A stretch of 64,000 bases of DNA. Origin: Roridomyces roridus. Lineage: Eukaryota; Basidiomycota; Agaricomycetes; Agaricales; Mycenaceae. The notes under the pieces are model-generated. The model had not been told where the DNA came from, ran no database searches, and saw nothing but the letters and a program-made list of their open reading frames with translations. The stretch lies in the NCBI GenBank assembly GCA_029378245.1, contig JARKIF010000014.1, positions 992,001 to 1,056,000 on the forward strand, read 5' to 3'. A program made the translations under genes and the position numbers. Of this stretch, positions 11,286-23,983 are shown piece by piece (position 1 is the stretch's first letter; every line of letters begins with the position of its first letter).

Positions 11286-12515
11286 TTATGACAATCCTGC
11301 TTGATTGAATTTTATCCATCTACAATCTCCAGCAGCTTTCTTTACACGATTCATGACCGCCAATCCCTCCCGCTCTTCTCGGATTTCCTCTATGAGAATC
11401 ATATCCACACCCTGTCGTTCTAATGTGAGCAGTCCATCGAACAGAACATGTGCTGCCACAGCCGGCTCTGCGGCAGGACCAAGAGAGTAACGGGTCCATT
11501 CTATACCATTCTCAGGCAAAGTGCAAGTTCCCAGCGCAGAGTCTTCGAGGGACAGTACCCCGACCTTTGTCCCGCTGGACCCGAGGGAAGCCAAGAACGC
11601 GTGCGCGTCCAACGGCAGCTCCCCATCAGGTGGCTGAGACGTTGTATACAGCAGATGCACGGGAACAGCGGGAGAATAATGGCGGTACTTCATCCCTGGC
11701 GTGGTTGGCGCTGCCTCCAACGCCTCGTCACGATAATCTCTCCGGTGGACAAGAACCTTTGGAATGGACCCAGCCGGCATCTCGATACCGAGGACCCGCT
11801 CGATGTCCTCAACAGTGACGCCCCCAGGGCGTAACACGCGCACTTCACCACCCGAATTCAACCCATCGACGACGGTGCTCTCCACGCCAACACCGCACGC
11901 CCCGCCGTCGAGAATGATCCCGACCTTGCCGTCCAGATCCCGAAGTACATGCTCGGCGCGTGTCGGGCTGGGCTTTCCCGACGAGTTGGCACTGGGAGCA
12001 GCCAGTGGTGCATTCGTCACTGCAATCAACGCACGGGCAACGGGATGCGACGGCATCCTTATCGCAACCGTGGGCTGGCCCGCCGTGATCAGCGAAGGAA
12101 TCTTGTCCCCGTCGCTCGGGAACAGCAGCGTCAGTGCCCCGGGCCAAAAGTGCTTCATAAGAGCAGTGTACGCGGGCGGGAGCACGTAGGCTTTCGGTAG
12201 TAGAGACTGAAGCATAGAAAAGGACGAGACGTGCACGATGAGCGGGTTATCTGCGGGCCTGCCTTTGGTAGAGAATATTCGAGCGGCTGCAGATGCGTTC
12301 AGCGCGAGTGCCCCCAGGCCGTAGACCGTCTCTGTCGGGAACGCGACGGGCTGCAGATTGTGTACAAGATGATCCGAGGCAGCTTGCAGAGCACGCAGCG
12401 TGTCGGGCGAGGAGATGGTCGGCGTCGACGCGGACGGTGGGAAGGATATAGACGAAGGATCGCACTGGAGAACTCGCGTCGAAATCGCCATTATTCGTCT
12501 CTTCGCAGCCAGCAT
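11286..12515 (-). CDS. SUA5: threonylcarbamoyl-AMP synthase Sua5 (t6A tRNA modification)
   Basis: One uninterrupted frame of 409 aa, unusual for this intron-rich window. Residues ~45-235 form a YrdC domain: PVAFPTETVYGLGALAL, STKGRPADNPLIVHV, FWPGALTLLF, TVAIRMPSHP and APSANSSGKPSPT. The C-terminal part (~260-400) is the Sua5-specific domain. The enzyme makes threonylcarbamoyl-AMP from Thr, bicarbonate and ATP for N6-threonylcarbamoyladenosine at A37 of ANN-decoding tRNAs, in cytosol and mitochondria. Two in-frame ATGs (12515 and 12491) could give isoforms with and without a basic leader (MLAAKRRIM), as is known for dual localisation in yeast. Its ATG lies 77 bp from the carboxylesterase stop. 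Confidence 0.95.
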   Translation of the reverse strand: MLAAKRRIMAISTRVLQCDPSSISFPPSASTPTISSPDTLRALQAASDHLVHNLQPVAFPTETVYGLGALALNASAAARIFSTKGRPADNPLIVHVSSFSMLQSLLPKAYVLPPAYTALMKHFWPGALTLLFPSDGDKIPSLITAGQPTVAIRMPSHPVARALIAVTNAPLAAPSANSSGKPSPTRAEHVLRDLDGKVGIILDGGACGVGVESTVVDGLNSGGEVRVLRPGGVTVEDIERVLGIEMPAGSIPKVLVHRRDYRDEALEAAPTTPGMKYRHYSPAVPVHLLYTTSQPPDGELPLDAHAFLASLGSSGTKVGVLSLEDSALGTCTLPENGIEWTRYSLGPAAEPAVAAHVLFDGLLTLERQGVDMILIEEIREEREGLAVMNRVKKAAGDCRWIKFNQAGLS

Positions 12516-12591
12516 CCACGAAGGAGAAAATCGTTTGTTTATTTGTCCGCTACTCCCAAGTCCACATATGGCAATTGCCCCTATCTCTCGA

Positions 12592-14574
12592 CTATACTTT
12601 CTCCCCCACCGCCCCCACCAACCTCATCTTCTCATCCCACTTGTCGTCCTCCGCCCACTCAATGGTGTTACCCCCGTCCTCCGTTAGCACCAAAATTGAC
12701 TTTGGCCCACGCAGCGGCTTGTCAGCGCTCTCCACCGCCTCGACTTCCTCGTGCACCCGCTGCAGCCAATTCTTGGCGATCTCCTGTTGAGTAGTAGACA
12801 GGTTCGGGTACGCGGAAAGCCCAGAGGGCACGATCTCCCCCATGGGTTACATATCCTAAATGGAATGTAAAATCAAATAAAAACTGAATATAAACGACAC
12901 TCACCCTCCTTCCTCTCAGGCACCCACCGAATCTCGTACCTCAACACCGGGAACCCTGCCGCATGCAAGTCCCTCACCAACATCCGTACTGGGAGATGCA
13001 CCTGACTATCACTAAGAATCTCACCAAACCGCCTCTGTACCTCTTCCTCCTTTGCCTCCTCCCCGAGCTTGGGGTACATCTTGACAAGCTCATCGACCAT
13101 CCCCGAGGGATAATACCTCCTTAGATTTGGGGCAATGTCCTCTGCACCTGATATCGGATGCGCGATAGAGTAGAGGTACCATTCCTCTGTGAGGTCGCCC
13201 ACGAGGATGCTGCGGACTCCCTTTTCGCGGAGGGCGGTTGCGAAAGCACCGGAGTGCTGCCATTCCATGGGGCTTGGTGATATAGGGAGCCAGTCGCCGT
13301 CGAGGAGCACCGCGGAAGGTGCCGTGTTCGACGCCGAGGGCGTCGCTGGAGATGGCGTCTGCAATACGCGAGGCGGGGATGGTGGAGAGGGCGGAGAGAG
13401 CGTCTGGGGAGGTGGCGTCAATGGAGAGTGCGTTGCAGAGCGCGGCGAATTGGGGGCGGAGGTCCGAGGGCCGTTTGGGGTCAGAGCTGTAGACGTAGAT
13501 TCGAGTTGAATTCAACCAATCGTTCAAAATACGCACACCATGGAATTGGATTGAAGAACGGCGGAATGGAAGGGCGCTTTGAGTCCCGGTGGGAGGTGGG
13601 AGGCTCTATGTAGAAGTTGGTGGACTGCATGCGCTCCTGTGAAAACTTCGTGAGGTCGCTTGGAAAAAGGTGCGTTCAAACCATACCCGCAGACAACCCC
13701 GTAATTTGAATATTTTCGGGATCGCCTCCGAACGCAGCAACATTCTCCTTGATCCACTCCAAAGCAAGCCACTGATCCTTGAATCCGAAATTCCCACTGA
13801 CAGATGGCGTGTCGCACGCGAGAAAGCCAAAAGCGGAAAGCCGGTATCCTATGTTGATCCATACTTCCGAACGTACGGCGGAAATGTACTGGGCTTGGGA
13901 ACCCAGACTGTGCGGGGAGCCGAATTGGAGAAATCTGATCGAGATGAGTTTTGGTTCAAGATAAGATAAGAGGCGTGGCACCGACCCTCCGTGGATGTAT
14001 ACTTTGACTGGGAATTTTTCTTGGGTTGTCGGGAAGCTGGGAGGACAGACAATGTTGAGGAAGAGGGGATTCTCCGACGGCTCTCCGTATCCGACTTTAT
14101 CCTGAAATGGTGTGTCTGGGCGGAATGTGGGTATCAGAAAGCAGCGTGGTAAATTTCTCAGTACCTCGTGCCTGTCCGGTAGTCTGGTGGTGAGTTTACG
14201 GAGCCACGGTTGTTTGAGGTGGAGGACGTGCGCACCTGTCCGTCGTTTGTGGGTTGGAAGGCATCTAGCAAGGAGTTTGATTTTATTCATTAGATTCATC
14301 GGACACCTACAAGTCGATTCGCGGGTGTACTCCTTGTTTTCGTACCGGAAATCAGGTGGGAGTGGCTTGGGATCCTGGAACCTCAAAGGAGGGAGCGCGT
14401 AGGGCACCTCTTGTCTCGAAATCAGACCACTTGACCACCAAAGAAGTGATATGTACCCAGAAAGACGGCAGCGCCGTTCTCCGCGCGACCACCTGTGATC
14501 GTCCCATAATTTGTGTCAACGTGAATGCGAGGCGACGATTCAAGCTCGTCGTGGAGATGTGGGATGGCGGCCAT
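12592..14574 (-). CDS. type-B carboxylesterase family protein (two apparent frameshifts)
   Basis: Start at 14574 (MAAIPHLHDELE). Readable family marks in order: VPYALPPLRFQDP, ENKEYTREST, GEPSENPLFLNI, VKVYIHGG then FLQFGSPHSLG (oxyanion hole), VWINIGYRLSAFGFL, ITGLSAGAHAVHQLL (nucleophile Ser in G-L-S-A-G), LVGDLTEEWYLY (acidic residue) and GYVTHGGDRALW (His). Several short introns are evident. Two places need a one-base shift to keep the family sequence: near 13303-13306 (GTFRG to DGDWLPISPSP) and near 12801-12803 (DRALWAFRVP to LSTTQQEIAKNWL). The gene is either a young pseudogene or carries sequencing errors; intact catalytic residues favour errors. The exact substrate is unknown. It is divergent from the permease at 14847. 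Confidence 0.8.
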
Positions 14575-14846
14575 GTCAGAAGGGCGATGGGTAAATGATT
14601 CCAAAAATGTGATGTTCAAGCACTTCTTGGATTTGTCTTCGGGCCGAAGTGACGGAGACAGTAAATGTCGGCCATCCAACTGGTCTGTTGAGAGGACGGT
14701 GGTCGTTAGGTGGTCGAGTCTGAGAACAAGCGGGTGACAATCAAGCGCAAATAAAGAGGTTCAAACCTTAATTGCACGTGATATGTTGCATTTTTAACTA
14801 TGGTCCCATTTCACACCGGGACTTCTTCTTATCGGCCACCACAACC

Positions 14847-16664
14847 ATGGATGAAAAGGAACTAGCAAATTTGGACGTCGACAACGCCAAACTGGCTCAA
14901 CTGGGATACAGGAGCGAATTCAACCGGGAATTCTCGCTGTTGGAAACCTGCGCGTTTAGTTTCTCCATCCTGGGAATTGTCTCAGGCCGTATCTTCCACC
15001 CTCTCTTTCGGTATCGTAAATGGCGGTCATGTCGGTCTCGTTTGGGGCTGGTTTATTCCCTGCATCTTTGTGATCTTCGTGGCGCTCAGCATGGCCGAGT
15101 TGGCCTCGTCGATGCCGTACGTTGTTCCTCTACGGATGGAAAGGCAACCCCTTGATTTTTTGTCAAGCACGAGTGCAGGCTTGTATTATTTCTCTGCAAA
15201 AATGGCTCCAGAAGGATACGCTCCATTAGCAAGTTGGATCACTGGCTGGGCAAATATCACTGGACAAGTAGCCCTGGTCACCGGAATCGATTTTACTTGC
15301 GCGCAGATGATCGCTACTGGTATCGCCGTCGGCAGTGACGGCAAGACTATCTTGTCTCTCGGTGCCACCTACGGCATCCTTCTGGCCATTCTATTCCTTC
15401 ATGGCATCATTTGCTCGGCTGCGACGAAAATCATCGCCAGACTCAATTTGTTCTACGTGCTTGTCAATGGCGAGTGCATTGCAGTCTCTAGCTCTCCTCT
15501 GTTCACGCGGCAGTAGTTGGCACGACAATGGCCGCAATAATTTCGCTGCTAGTTGTTTCGGGGGACAACAAGGTCTCCACAAAAGATGCATTCACTCTGT
15601 TTGAAAACAACGGTGGCTGGGAGAACAGTGAGTAGACTCCTTTCGATCGGATTCGTTGCATTAACATGTCCAGACGGTTGGGCTTTTATGCTGTCCTTTA
15701 CCTCCGCCATGTGGACTCTTACCGGATGTGCGTGGTTTTCAACTCTTTCTACGAATTAACTGACGCATCCAGACGACTCCGCTGCTCACATCTCAGAAGA
15801 AACAGCCGGCGCGAGCAAGGCAGCCCCAACCGCCATCCTCGTCGCCGTCAGCTCCTCAGCAATCCTGGGCTGGATTCTCCTCATTTCCACCTCATTCGTA
15901 ATCCCATCCATTCCTGCCCTCCTCGGCACCTCCCTCCCCCTCCCCATGGGCCAAGTATTCCTCAGCGTCCTCGGCAAACACGGGATGCTCACAATCTGGT
16001 CCTTTATTACCGTCGTACAGTTCGTCACTGGCGCCGCACAGGGCGTCGATGCCTCGCGCGTCGTTTTTGCGTTTGCGAGGGATAACGCGCTGCCTGGGTC
16101 GCGGTGGTGGAAAAAGGTGAGTGAGAAGAGCAGGGTCCCGGTGCATGCTGTTTGGTTCGTCATGTTCTGGGCGGGAATTTGTGGGTTGCTCGGGTTTTCT
16201 GCGGCTGCCTTGACGTCCCTTGCTGGGTATATTCCAAATTAATTCTTTGGGGTGAAGATTTACCAGCATACGTATAGAGCCTCTGTGATTGGTTTGTACA
16301 CATCCTACGCGGTGCCCATCCTCCTGTGCATCACATCCGGGCGAAATAAATTCGAAGCCGGCTGGTTCACATTGGGTCGTTGGTCCATTCCCATCGGCGT
16401 CGTAGCCGTTTCATGGGTCATATTCATCACTGTATTGTTACTGTTTCCCCCTGGCCAGAAGCCAGAGCCGGGGACGATGAGTGAGTTTCAACAAATCTCG
16501 GATTTTATGTTTGACTTGAAATAACAGATTATGCAACGCTCCTTGTCGGAGCAGTTTTTGTATTCGCAACGGTGTCGTGGATATTTTCTGCACGCAAATG
16601 GTTCCACGGTCCAGTGCGGAATGTAGATGATGGAACGGACAAGAAGAACTTTCGTATTGAATGA
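14847..16664 (+). CDS. APC-superfamily amino-acid/GABA permease
   Basis: Seven exons: 14847-15116, 15168-15469, 15514-15627, 15674-15727, 15773-16226, 16278-16480 and 16528-16664, about 510 aa. The N-terminal cytosolic part (LAQLGYRSEFNREFSLLE) and the following hydrophobic segments match fungal GABA/choline/amino-acid permeases: GHVGLVWGWF, MAELASSMPTSAGLYYFS, SWITGWANITGQVALV, GYDSAAHISEETAGAS, PSIPALLGTSLPLPMG and VDASRVVFAFARDNALPG. About 12 membrane spans are expected. Intron 2 (15470-15513) has a GC donor (GCGAGT). One extra G around 14984-14986 (TCAGGCC) breaks the frame between FSILGIVS and AVSSTLSFG. The 3' end converges on the agmatinase with 51 bp between stops. Confidence 0.85.
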
Positions 16665-16715
16665 GACGAGGAACGAGGTTTACAAAGTAGAAGAGTGAAT
16701 TTCCGTAGCCAAAGT

Positions 16716-18452
16716 TCAGTTTCCTTGAACCTTACCAAGAGGAGTTTTTGCCATGATGCTGGAATAGACTCAGTCTCCGAACCAACGACGCTGTGAAATA
16801 CGAACCTCAAAACCTCGAAAAGAACGTCCGCTGCCGCCATAGTAGTCAACTCAGCATTAGCTAGAAAGTCTTGTAAGCAGCGGCCACATAGAATGCAAGA
16901 ACACTTACTATCATACGCCGGCGCGACCTCGACGATATCAGCCGAGACGATATGCAAGCCCGAGAGTCCTCGAAGGATGGTCCTGAGTTCGCGGGTGGAC
17001 CAACCACCTGTTTCGGGAGTGCCTGTGGCCGGGGCGAACCTTGAAAAAATCAGACAAATGTGAACACCTGCAGAAGAACCCATACGCAGGGTCGATGCTG
17101 TCGATCTGCGAAGTTGATCAGTTGATCAGTTTTCTAATCAAATTCTGATAGGGGGTTCAACTCACATCAATGGAAAGATACACGGGCGTGTCGCCGACGG
17201 TGTCGCGGATTTTCTTGATTATCCCATCCGTGCCTTGGAAAAAAAGAAATCAGAAAAATCCTGTGGAAGAAGGGAGGAATTTTTTACCAATAGTATCGAT
17301 CTCCCTCGCCTCGATCCTGTGAAATCCAGACTCGTTGTCGTTGTCGTAATCTTCAGGCCCGCTGAGAGTAGTGCGGATCGCCCCGTGCTAGGTAAAACGA
17401 TAAACTAGGATCACGAGCTTCTTTATGGAAGCTACTAGGGGCTGGAATGGAACGAAAGACACTTGCAATTGAGGTCCCGTTGCGGATAAGTCCTTCCTGA
17501 TTTGCCCAGTAGAAGTAAGTTCCGTGGTTGATTGCTGCCTGGTCGCTGGGCGCGCCGCCGAATACAGACGGTTTCCAGGTGTCTTCAGAAGGAATTAGTT
17601 GGAAAACAAAGGGATTTTGAACACAAACCGAGATGACTGTCGAAATGGATGACAGAGACAGCGGAGTAGACCGAGTGGATGGACCGGAGGATAGGGAGAA
17701 CGATAGTATGATCTCCACCAAGAGTTATTATGCGAGGGTGGTGTTTACCGTCGACTGAAAGCGGGACGAGTGCTTCTCCTGTAGCAGAGTCGTTGCCAAG
17801 AGGCGAGAATGCCTCGCGCTGGAGAAGAGCCTTGTGTCCTCTGATATTGCATGAGCTTCGAGCATCCTCCAAGGACTAGGACCCACTCTTCGATCTGCTG
17901 AATGGCGACCTTGTTGTCGTACGGGCTAGTATTGAATCACTCGATCAGCGCTATCCTGAACCAGGAGGGAAAACTCACGTTACTGGAATGTCCCCGCAGT
18001 CGACGAGACGGAGACCAGATTGGAAAGGATTGATTTCGAGGGGGACGTTGTAGCCACCGTACAAAGTGAGGCGACGACTCCCTGCTCTGATACCGGAAGG
18101 GCCAAATCGAGCACCAGGCCTGTAGCTGCAATGACAATCAGAACAGGGTGAGCGATGAAAACCTGACAACGAACCTAGTACCCGTATCGAAAGGAGCACC
18201 GATGAAGGCTATATCGAACGGAATGTCCTTCTCGCGGGTGAGGCACTGGACCCAGGGCAGTTTCGCAAAGGTGGTGATCCCAGAGAAGACGGCGTCCGCG
18301 GTGACTTCGCCGTTCGATCCACGGTAGATGGGCTGGAAGGGAAAGCGAGCGAAGTCGAGCGGCATCTGCTCATCATGGTCGTGATCGTGACCAGCGAGAG
18401 CAGATGTCGCGAGGGTGAGGAGAGCGCAGAAGGCTGGGTTGAGGTGCAACAT
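16716..18452 (-). CDS. secreted agmatinase-type ureohydrolase
   Basis: Begins MLHLNPAFCALLTLATSALA, a typical signal peptide, then a His/Asp-rich stretch (GHDHDHDEQ). The first intron is clear (exon 1 18452-18175, next exon from 18125), joining FIGAPFDTGTS to YRPGARFGPSGIR. Metal-ligand motifs of the arginase/agmatinase fold follow: GGDHTIVLP, FDSHLDTWKP (restored by splicing), then SIDIDSIDP and GTPETGGWSTRELRTIL. The last short exon (16758-16716) adds IMAKTPLGKVQGN. The enzyme class hydrolyses agmatine to putrescine and urea with two Mn ions; related clades use other guanidino compounds, so the substrate is not certain. The gene is convergent with the permease and divergent from the MATE gene. 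Confidence 0.88.
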
Positions 18453-18922
18453 GATGCAGGATGGGAATGGGGCGTGAAACAAAGATATCCACGCAATAAA
18501 TGCGTTCTGCTGGGCGGCCAGGATAAACCCATGACTTGGGCAAGTAACGTTAAGGATCATGGGAGCCGCCTGTGCTCCTAGCTTTCGCTCGGGTACCGAT
18601 TCGCCTGGCCCACAGTCGGATGTTTTGAGGGACAAAAGTGGATACCACTGGGAGATAGAAGCAGAAAAATGTATGAGGATAGCGCTGGAATCTACTCGTG
18701 TTCTGCCTTGAGGCGATGGGGCCTGTCAAATGATTGAGCGAATGTTTCCCGAGGGCATATGGGTCAGGCAGAATCCGGCATTGCCGGGAAAAATTACTAC
18801 CAAACAAGCGCAGGAAGGACTGGAATGGCGAGATCCAGGGGAGATAAGGCAGGGTCCCGCCAGATTAACCCCTTTTTAAAGCTAAACGTGCTTGGGCCGG
18901 CCGAGAACCCACCTCGAGAAAA

Positions 18923-20792
18923 ATGGAACCACCGTCAAACGAGAGAGACCCGCTCCTTCCCAGTAGACGACTCGCGCAGGATGGCGGCCTTGCTGGCGAC
19001 CAAGTGGCCCATGAAAGGCTCGATCCAAAGCCCACCTACCTCTTCTGGTCGCTTCTGAAGGCCTCGTTCCCTGGTAAAAGAAATTAATTATTCTACGCAA
19101 CCTACCTGACAAGACTCCAGTCATCGTCTCCTACATTCTGCAAAATTCGATCCAGACTACCTCGGTTTTAATCGCAGGACGGCTTGGCCCAGATGAATTA
19201 TCGGTTTCCGCATTTTCGCTGATGTTGGCATTTGTTACGGGCGAGTGCTGCATTATTCCAAGGACGAAGTGGATCCCACGTTTCTCTTACAGGCTGGTGT
19301 GTCGCGCTTGGAGGAACCACGGCGCTAGATACACTGGGCTCGCAAGCTTTTACCGGCGCTCATCCAAAGGATCTCGCCATACACTTTCAGCGGTGCATTG
19401 TGCTCTTGTGGCTCCTCCTCATCCCTGTTTGCGTTCTCTGGTGGTTTATTGAACCAGTTCTCCTCGCACTGGGACAGTCAGGTCCCCTCAGCCGGGACGT
19501 CCAGATTTTTCTGCGGGTACTTACCATCGGGGCGCCCGGGTATATCGGGTTCGAGAGCCTCAAGAAATATCTACAGTGCCAGGGTGAGTTTTGCTAGGCG
19601 GTTGAACCAATTTAACGACTCAACAGGTATCATGGGAGCTTCGACTGTCATTCTTGCTGTCGTTTTCCCGATAAACATCGTCTTGAACGTCTTTCTGATT
19701 CACCATACATCCCTTGGAATTTTGGGATCGCCTGTGGCGTTATCAATCACCTACTGGCTGTGTTTCGTGCTTCTTGCACTCTTGACCTGGTCGTCTGCTG
19801 AACACAAGCAAAATGCAGTCTGGGACGGCTTCCAACCTTCCGCTGTGTTCAACCCTCGAGGCTGTTATGTATTCCTCAAACTTGCTATTCCTGGTATTCT
19901 GATGGTTGGGACGGAATGGTTAGTGTCTCATTTCCAATCGATTTGGGTTCTTATATGTCCAGGGCTGCTTTCGAGATCGTGGCACTGGCGGCGGGACGGT
20001 TGGGTGCACTTCCATTGGCTGCGCAGGCGGCAGTCATGACAACCGACCAAAGTAAACCTTCTCACCGCATCTAAGAACAAGGAGATTTTTGACGATATCG
20101 CAGTTTTGAATACCATTCCGTTCGGTATTGGTGTGGCCGCCTCAGCTCGTGTCGGAAATTTGATCGGCGCAAAAGCTGCTGGTGCCGCAAGATACGCTGC
20201 ACATGCAGCAGCCTTGTTGAGTGTGATCGTGGGTATTGTCGTCATGGTGGCCATGATAGCTGCCAAGGACGTGAGTGAGCGTCTCGGAGGCATATTCAAA
20301 GCCTCAACATTCGCAGGTCTACGGTTATCTTTTCAGCGACGACGTCGATGTAGTCAAGCTCGTCGCCCAAGTGATGCCGCTTGTTGCTTCATTCCAAGTG
20401 GCAGACGGTCTTGCAGGATCGTGTGGTGGTGTCCTCAGAGCTCAAGGTCGCCAGCATCTCGGGGCCTTGTTCAACTGCGTCGCTTACTATGTTCTGGCTC
20501 TTCCTCTGGGTATCACTCTCGCGTTTCACCCCAAAGCGAGGCTGGGATTGCAGGGGCTCTGGATCGGTACGCCTCGAAAGTATTTCATCGTGAAAAAAAC
20601 TCACAAGAATTAGGCCAAGTCGTTGCCTTGTTCATAGTTGGTCTCGGCGAATATTATGTGGTGTGGAGGTGAGCAGGACCCCTTTTCCATCAGCATTTAC
20701 CGACCTCAACTAGAAGTGATTGGGAGTTGGAGATTAAACGAGGGGAGGAAAGGAACGAAGAGGAGGCGAAACGAAGGGCTGACTCTGAGTAG
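18923..20792 (+). CDS. MATE-family multidrug/toxin extrusion transporter
   Basis: Nine exons: 18923-19073, 19121-19240, 19293-19583, 19627-19918, 19963-20051, 20104-20270, 20317-20566, 20614-20668 and 20714-20792, 497 aa with consistent phases. The start [16 protein letters not shown] is a usual cytosolic leader. MATE marks include [32 protein letters not shown] (the QA.GA pattern), [40 protein letters not shown] and [18 protein letters not shown]. Twelve spans are expected; it exports organic cations with H+ or Na+ exchange. Intron 2 (19241-19292) has a GC donor. It starts 471 bp from the divergent agmatinase start, so a link to polyamine or agmatine efflux is conceivable but unproven. Confidence 0.92.
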
Positions 20793-20956
20793 AGCTGTTT
20801 TTAGTTAGCCGGTTGTTAGCCGGCATCAAAGATCACTGGCACCTATTTGCAGCAATTCCGGTTTGGACACGTCGACCTTCACATTCTCAGCAATTTCGTT
20901 TTCGACACGACCTTCACATTCCAACGCGAACCTGAAGCTTGAAGTCTTGCGTGGCC

Positions 20957-23664
20957 ATGCCCCAGGCCATCCCGCTCCCTTCAGACCTTTCGCCGGCGAC
21001 GGTCGCAAACACCGCGTCCCTTCTCAGAATCATAGCCCTTTCCCTCATCTCTGGCGCAGCCATCGCGTCCCGTCTCTTCGCTGTTATCAACTTTGAGAGT
21101 ATCATCCATGAATTGTGAGTTTCTCTCTGCGTTCCAACCCTTCTCTGACGCATTCCCAGCGATCCCTGGTTCAACTAGTCAGTGCTCAAGTCTTGTGATT
21201 AAGCAGTTTGCTCAAGGAGGGATTCTAGTCGTGCCACACGCGTTCTTGCATCCAAGGGCTTCTATGTGCGTTGCACAAGTCCTCTGTGCCCTTACTGTGC
21301 TAAATCTCACCTAGGAATTCTGGAATTGGTTCGACCCGACGGCATGGTATCCTTTAGGCCGTGTTGTCGGTGGAACTGTCTACCCCGGGCTCATGGCGAC
21401 AAGCGGAGTAATCTACTACGGGCTTCGCGCTCTCAACCTCCCCGTCGACATTCGCAACATTTGTGTGCTGCTGGCGCCCGGGTTCAGTGCTCTCACGGCG
21501 TGGGCAACCTACATGTTTGTCTCTCGCCTCTCGCATCCATCCACCGCGCTGAACACGTACACATCAGGTTCACCAAGGAGATGAAGGACGAGAGCGCTGG
21601 TCTTTTGGCCGCAGCGTTCATTGGAATCGTCCCCGGTTACATTTCACGGTCCGTCGCTGGGTCGTATGACAATGAAGCTATCGCCATCTTCCTGCTCATG
21701 TTCACCTTCTTCTGCTGGATCAAGGCCCTTAAGCTGGGAAGCGCCCTCTTCGGAACCGTTGCTGCCGTGTTTTATTTCTACATGGTGGCTGCGTGGGGTG
21801 GCTACGTTTTCATCACCAACATGATCCCTCTCCATGCACTGGTCTTGATCCTCATGGGCCGCTTTACCAGTCGTCTCTATGTCGCGTACTCGTCATGGTA
21901 TGTGATTGGGACCCTGGCCAGTATGCAAGTACCCTTTGTCGGCTTCCAGCCCGTCTCCACGAGTGAACACATGGCTGCCCTAGGTTGGTCTCTACACTAA
22001 ACAATAACTTGGCTAACCCATCGTTTCTAGGCGTCTTTGGTCTGCTCCAAATTGTGGCTTTCACACAACTGGTCAGATCCCATGTCTCTTCGAAGCAGTT
22101 CCAGGACATTCTCTTTGTTGCCCTGGTTTCCGCTGGCGTCCTTGGAGTTGCTGCATTCGTTGGCTTGACCTACAAAGGAACCATTGCGCCCTGGACCGGA
22201 CGTTTCTACTCTCTGTGGGATACCGGTTACGCCAAGAAGTACGTTGCTCCTGCTTCTTCATGCTACAGTTTCTAAATCGTCGTCCAGATATATTCCCATC
22301 ATCGCTTCCGTCTCGGAGCACCAGCCTACCGCTTGGCCGTCATTCTTTATGGACCTTCAATTCCTCATTTTCCTCTTCCCCGCTGGTGTGATCATGTGCT
22401 TCCACCAATTGCGTGACGAGCATGTCTTTGTGATCATCTACGCGGTCATGGCCAGCTACTTTGCCGGTGTCATGGTCCGTCTCATGCTCACACTGACTCC
22501 CGTCGTCTGCGTCGCTGCCGCGGTCGCATTCTCCTCCCTACTCGACACGTATCTTGATGCCCACGAGCCTGAACCAGAGGCATCCGCAACCGACTCGGCT
22601 GCCTCTGTCGATACGGGCAAGAAACCCAAGAAGGAGAAGGCTGCCACGGGTAGCGCGCTGGCTGACCTTGTCGCAGCAGCGACACCGACGAAGAAGGGCG
22701 ACGCTCCCAAATTCAAGGGCGTTTACGGCACCGACACTCGTTTCATGATCGTCATGAACGCCATCGCCATGCTCTCATTCTTCGTCTTCCACTGCACCTG
22801 GGCCACTGCCAACGCCTACTCTTCGCCGTCGGTCGTCCTAGCCTCCCAGAACCAAGACGGAAGCCAACACATTATTGATGACTTCCGAGAGGCATACTAC
22901 TGGCTACGACAGAACACCCCCGAGACGGCTGTAGTCATGAGCTGGTGGGACTATGGCTACCAGATTGCTGGGATGGCCGATCGCCCGACCCTGGTGGACA
23001 ACAACACTTGGAATAACAGTGCATTTCTTCATTCAAATATTTGTCTGCTTGCTGACTCTTTTTTTGCTTAGCTCACATTGCCACCGTGGGCAAGGCCATG
23101 TCGAGTAGCGAGGAGGTTGCGTACCCTATCCTGCGCAAGCACGATGTGGACTACGTCCTCGTTATTTTCGGTGGACTGTTGGGTTACTCTGGCGACGACA
23201 TCAACAAGTTCTTGTGGATGGTTCGGATCGCGCAGGGTGTCTGGCCCGAGGAAATCCAAGAGCCCAACTACTTTACGCCGCAGGGCGAGTACCGTGTCGA
23301 CTCGATGGCCTCGAACGCTATGAAGAACAGTCTCATGTACAAGATGTCGTACTATCGGTGAGTTGGCTTTTTGTCCGTGGTCTTTGTCTGATTGGGGATG
23401 CCTAGTTTCTCTGAACTCTTTGGTGGAGGCCAAGCCGTCGACCGCGTGCGTAATCAGCAGCTGCCGAAAGAGGGCCCGACATTGGATGTATTGGACGAGG
23501 CGTACACGACTGAAAACTGGATCGTCCGGATTTACCAGGTTAGGAAAGAAGACCTGTTGGGACGAGATCTGAAAAGCGCAAACGCGTTCGCAAAAGGGAA
23601 GAAGCGCAAACGGTCAAAGCCCGCGTCTCGGAGACGTGCGCTAAGTGCCGCTGCCTCGACCTGA
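20957..23664 (+). CDS. STT3: oligosaccharyltransferase catalytic subunit STT3
   Basis: Nine exons: 20957-21114, 21160-21177, 21229-21265, 21315-21514, 21568-21983, 22031-22238, 22288-23018, 23072-23357 and 23406-23664, 770 aa. Exon 2 is only 18 nt and exon 3 only 37 nt; both encode the [18 protein letters not shown] region that binds the acceptor and metal. Later marks are [32 protein letters not shown], the [14 protein letters not shown] loop and the catalytic [13 protein letters not shown], then [10 protein letters not shown]. The enzyme transfers the lipid-linked glycan to Asn-X-Ser/Thr in the ER lumen. The ~13-span topology and the basic C-tail ([15 protein letters not shown]) fit. An acidic, Lys-rich cytosolic loop (~res 395-440) is longer than in yeast. 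Confidence 0.97.
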
Positions 23665-23983
23665 TGGATGGCAGTAGATTATTCGTTTACAAAATCGATA
23701 AGTAGTGGAATCTATTTAATCTGTACCCTCTTCAACTTGTGCGATGCATCGTGTTTTCTATATGGCAAGTCTGGCTCGTAACATGAGGGCATTCGGAGGG
23801 AGAGCGTCCAGAAACTTTCGGGGTATGAATGCGACCACCAGCGGTATATATTAAAAAATCCAAAAGTCCATGAAGAACGAAAGTACGTAGGGCGTAGTGG
23901 AAATAAAATTTGACAGAAAGTTGTGGATCGCAAGTGTCCGTAAGTAATGTATGAGTGCGCGGCGGCGGCGGCGGTAAGTAAAA

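Noticed and set aside
12592..14574. Two separate genes instead of one carboxylesterase
   Set aside because: The parts on either side of each frame break continue the same family alignment without gap.
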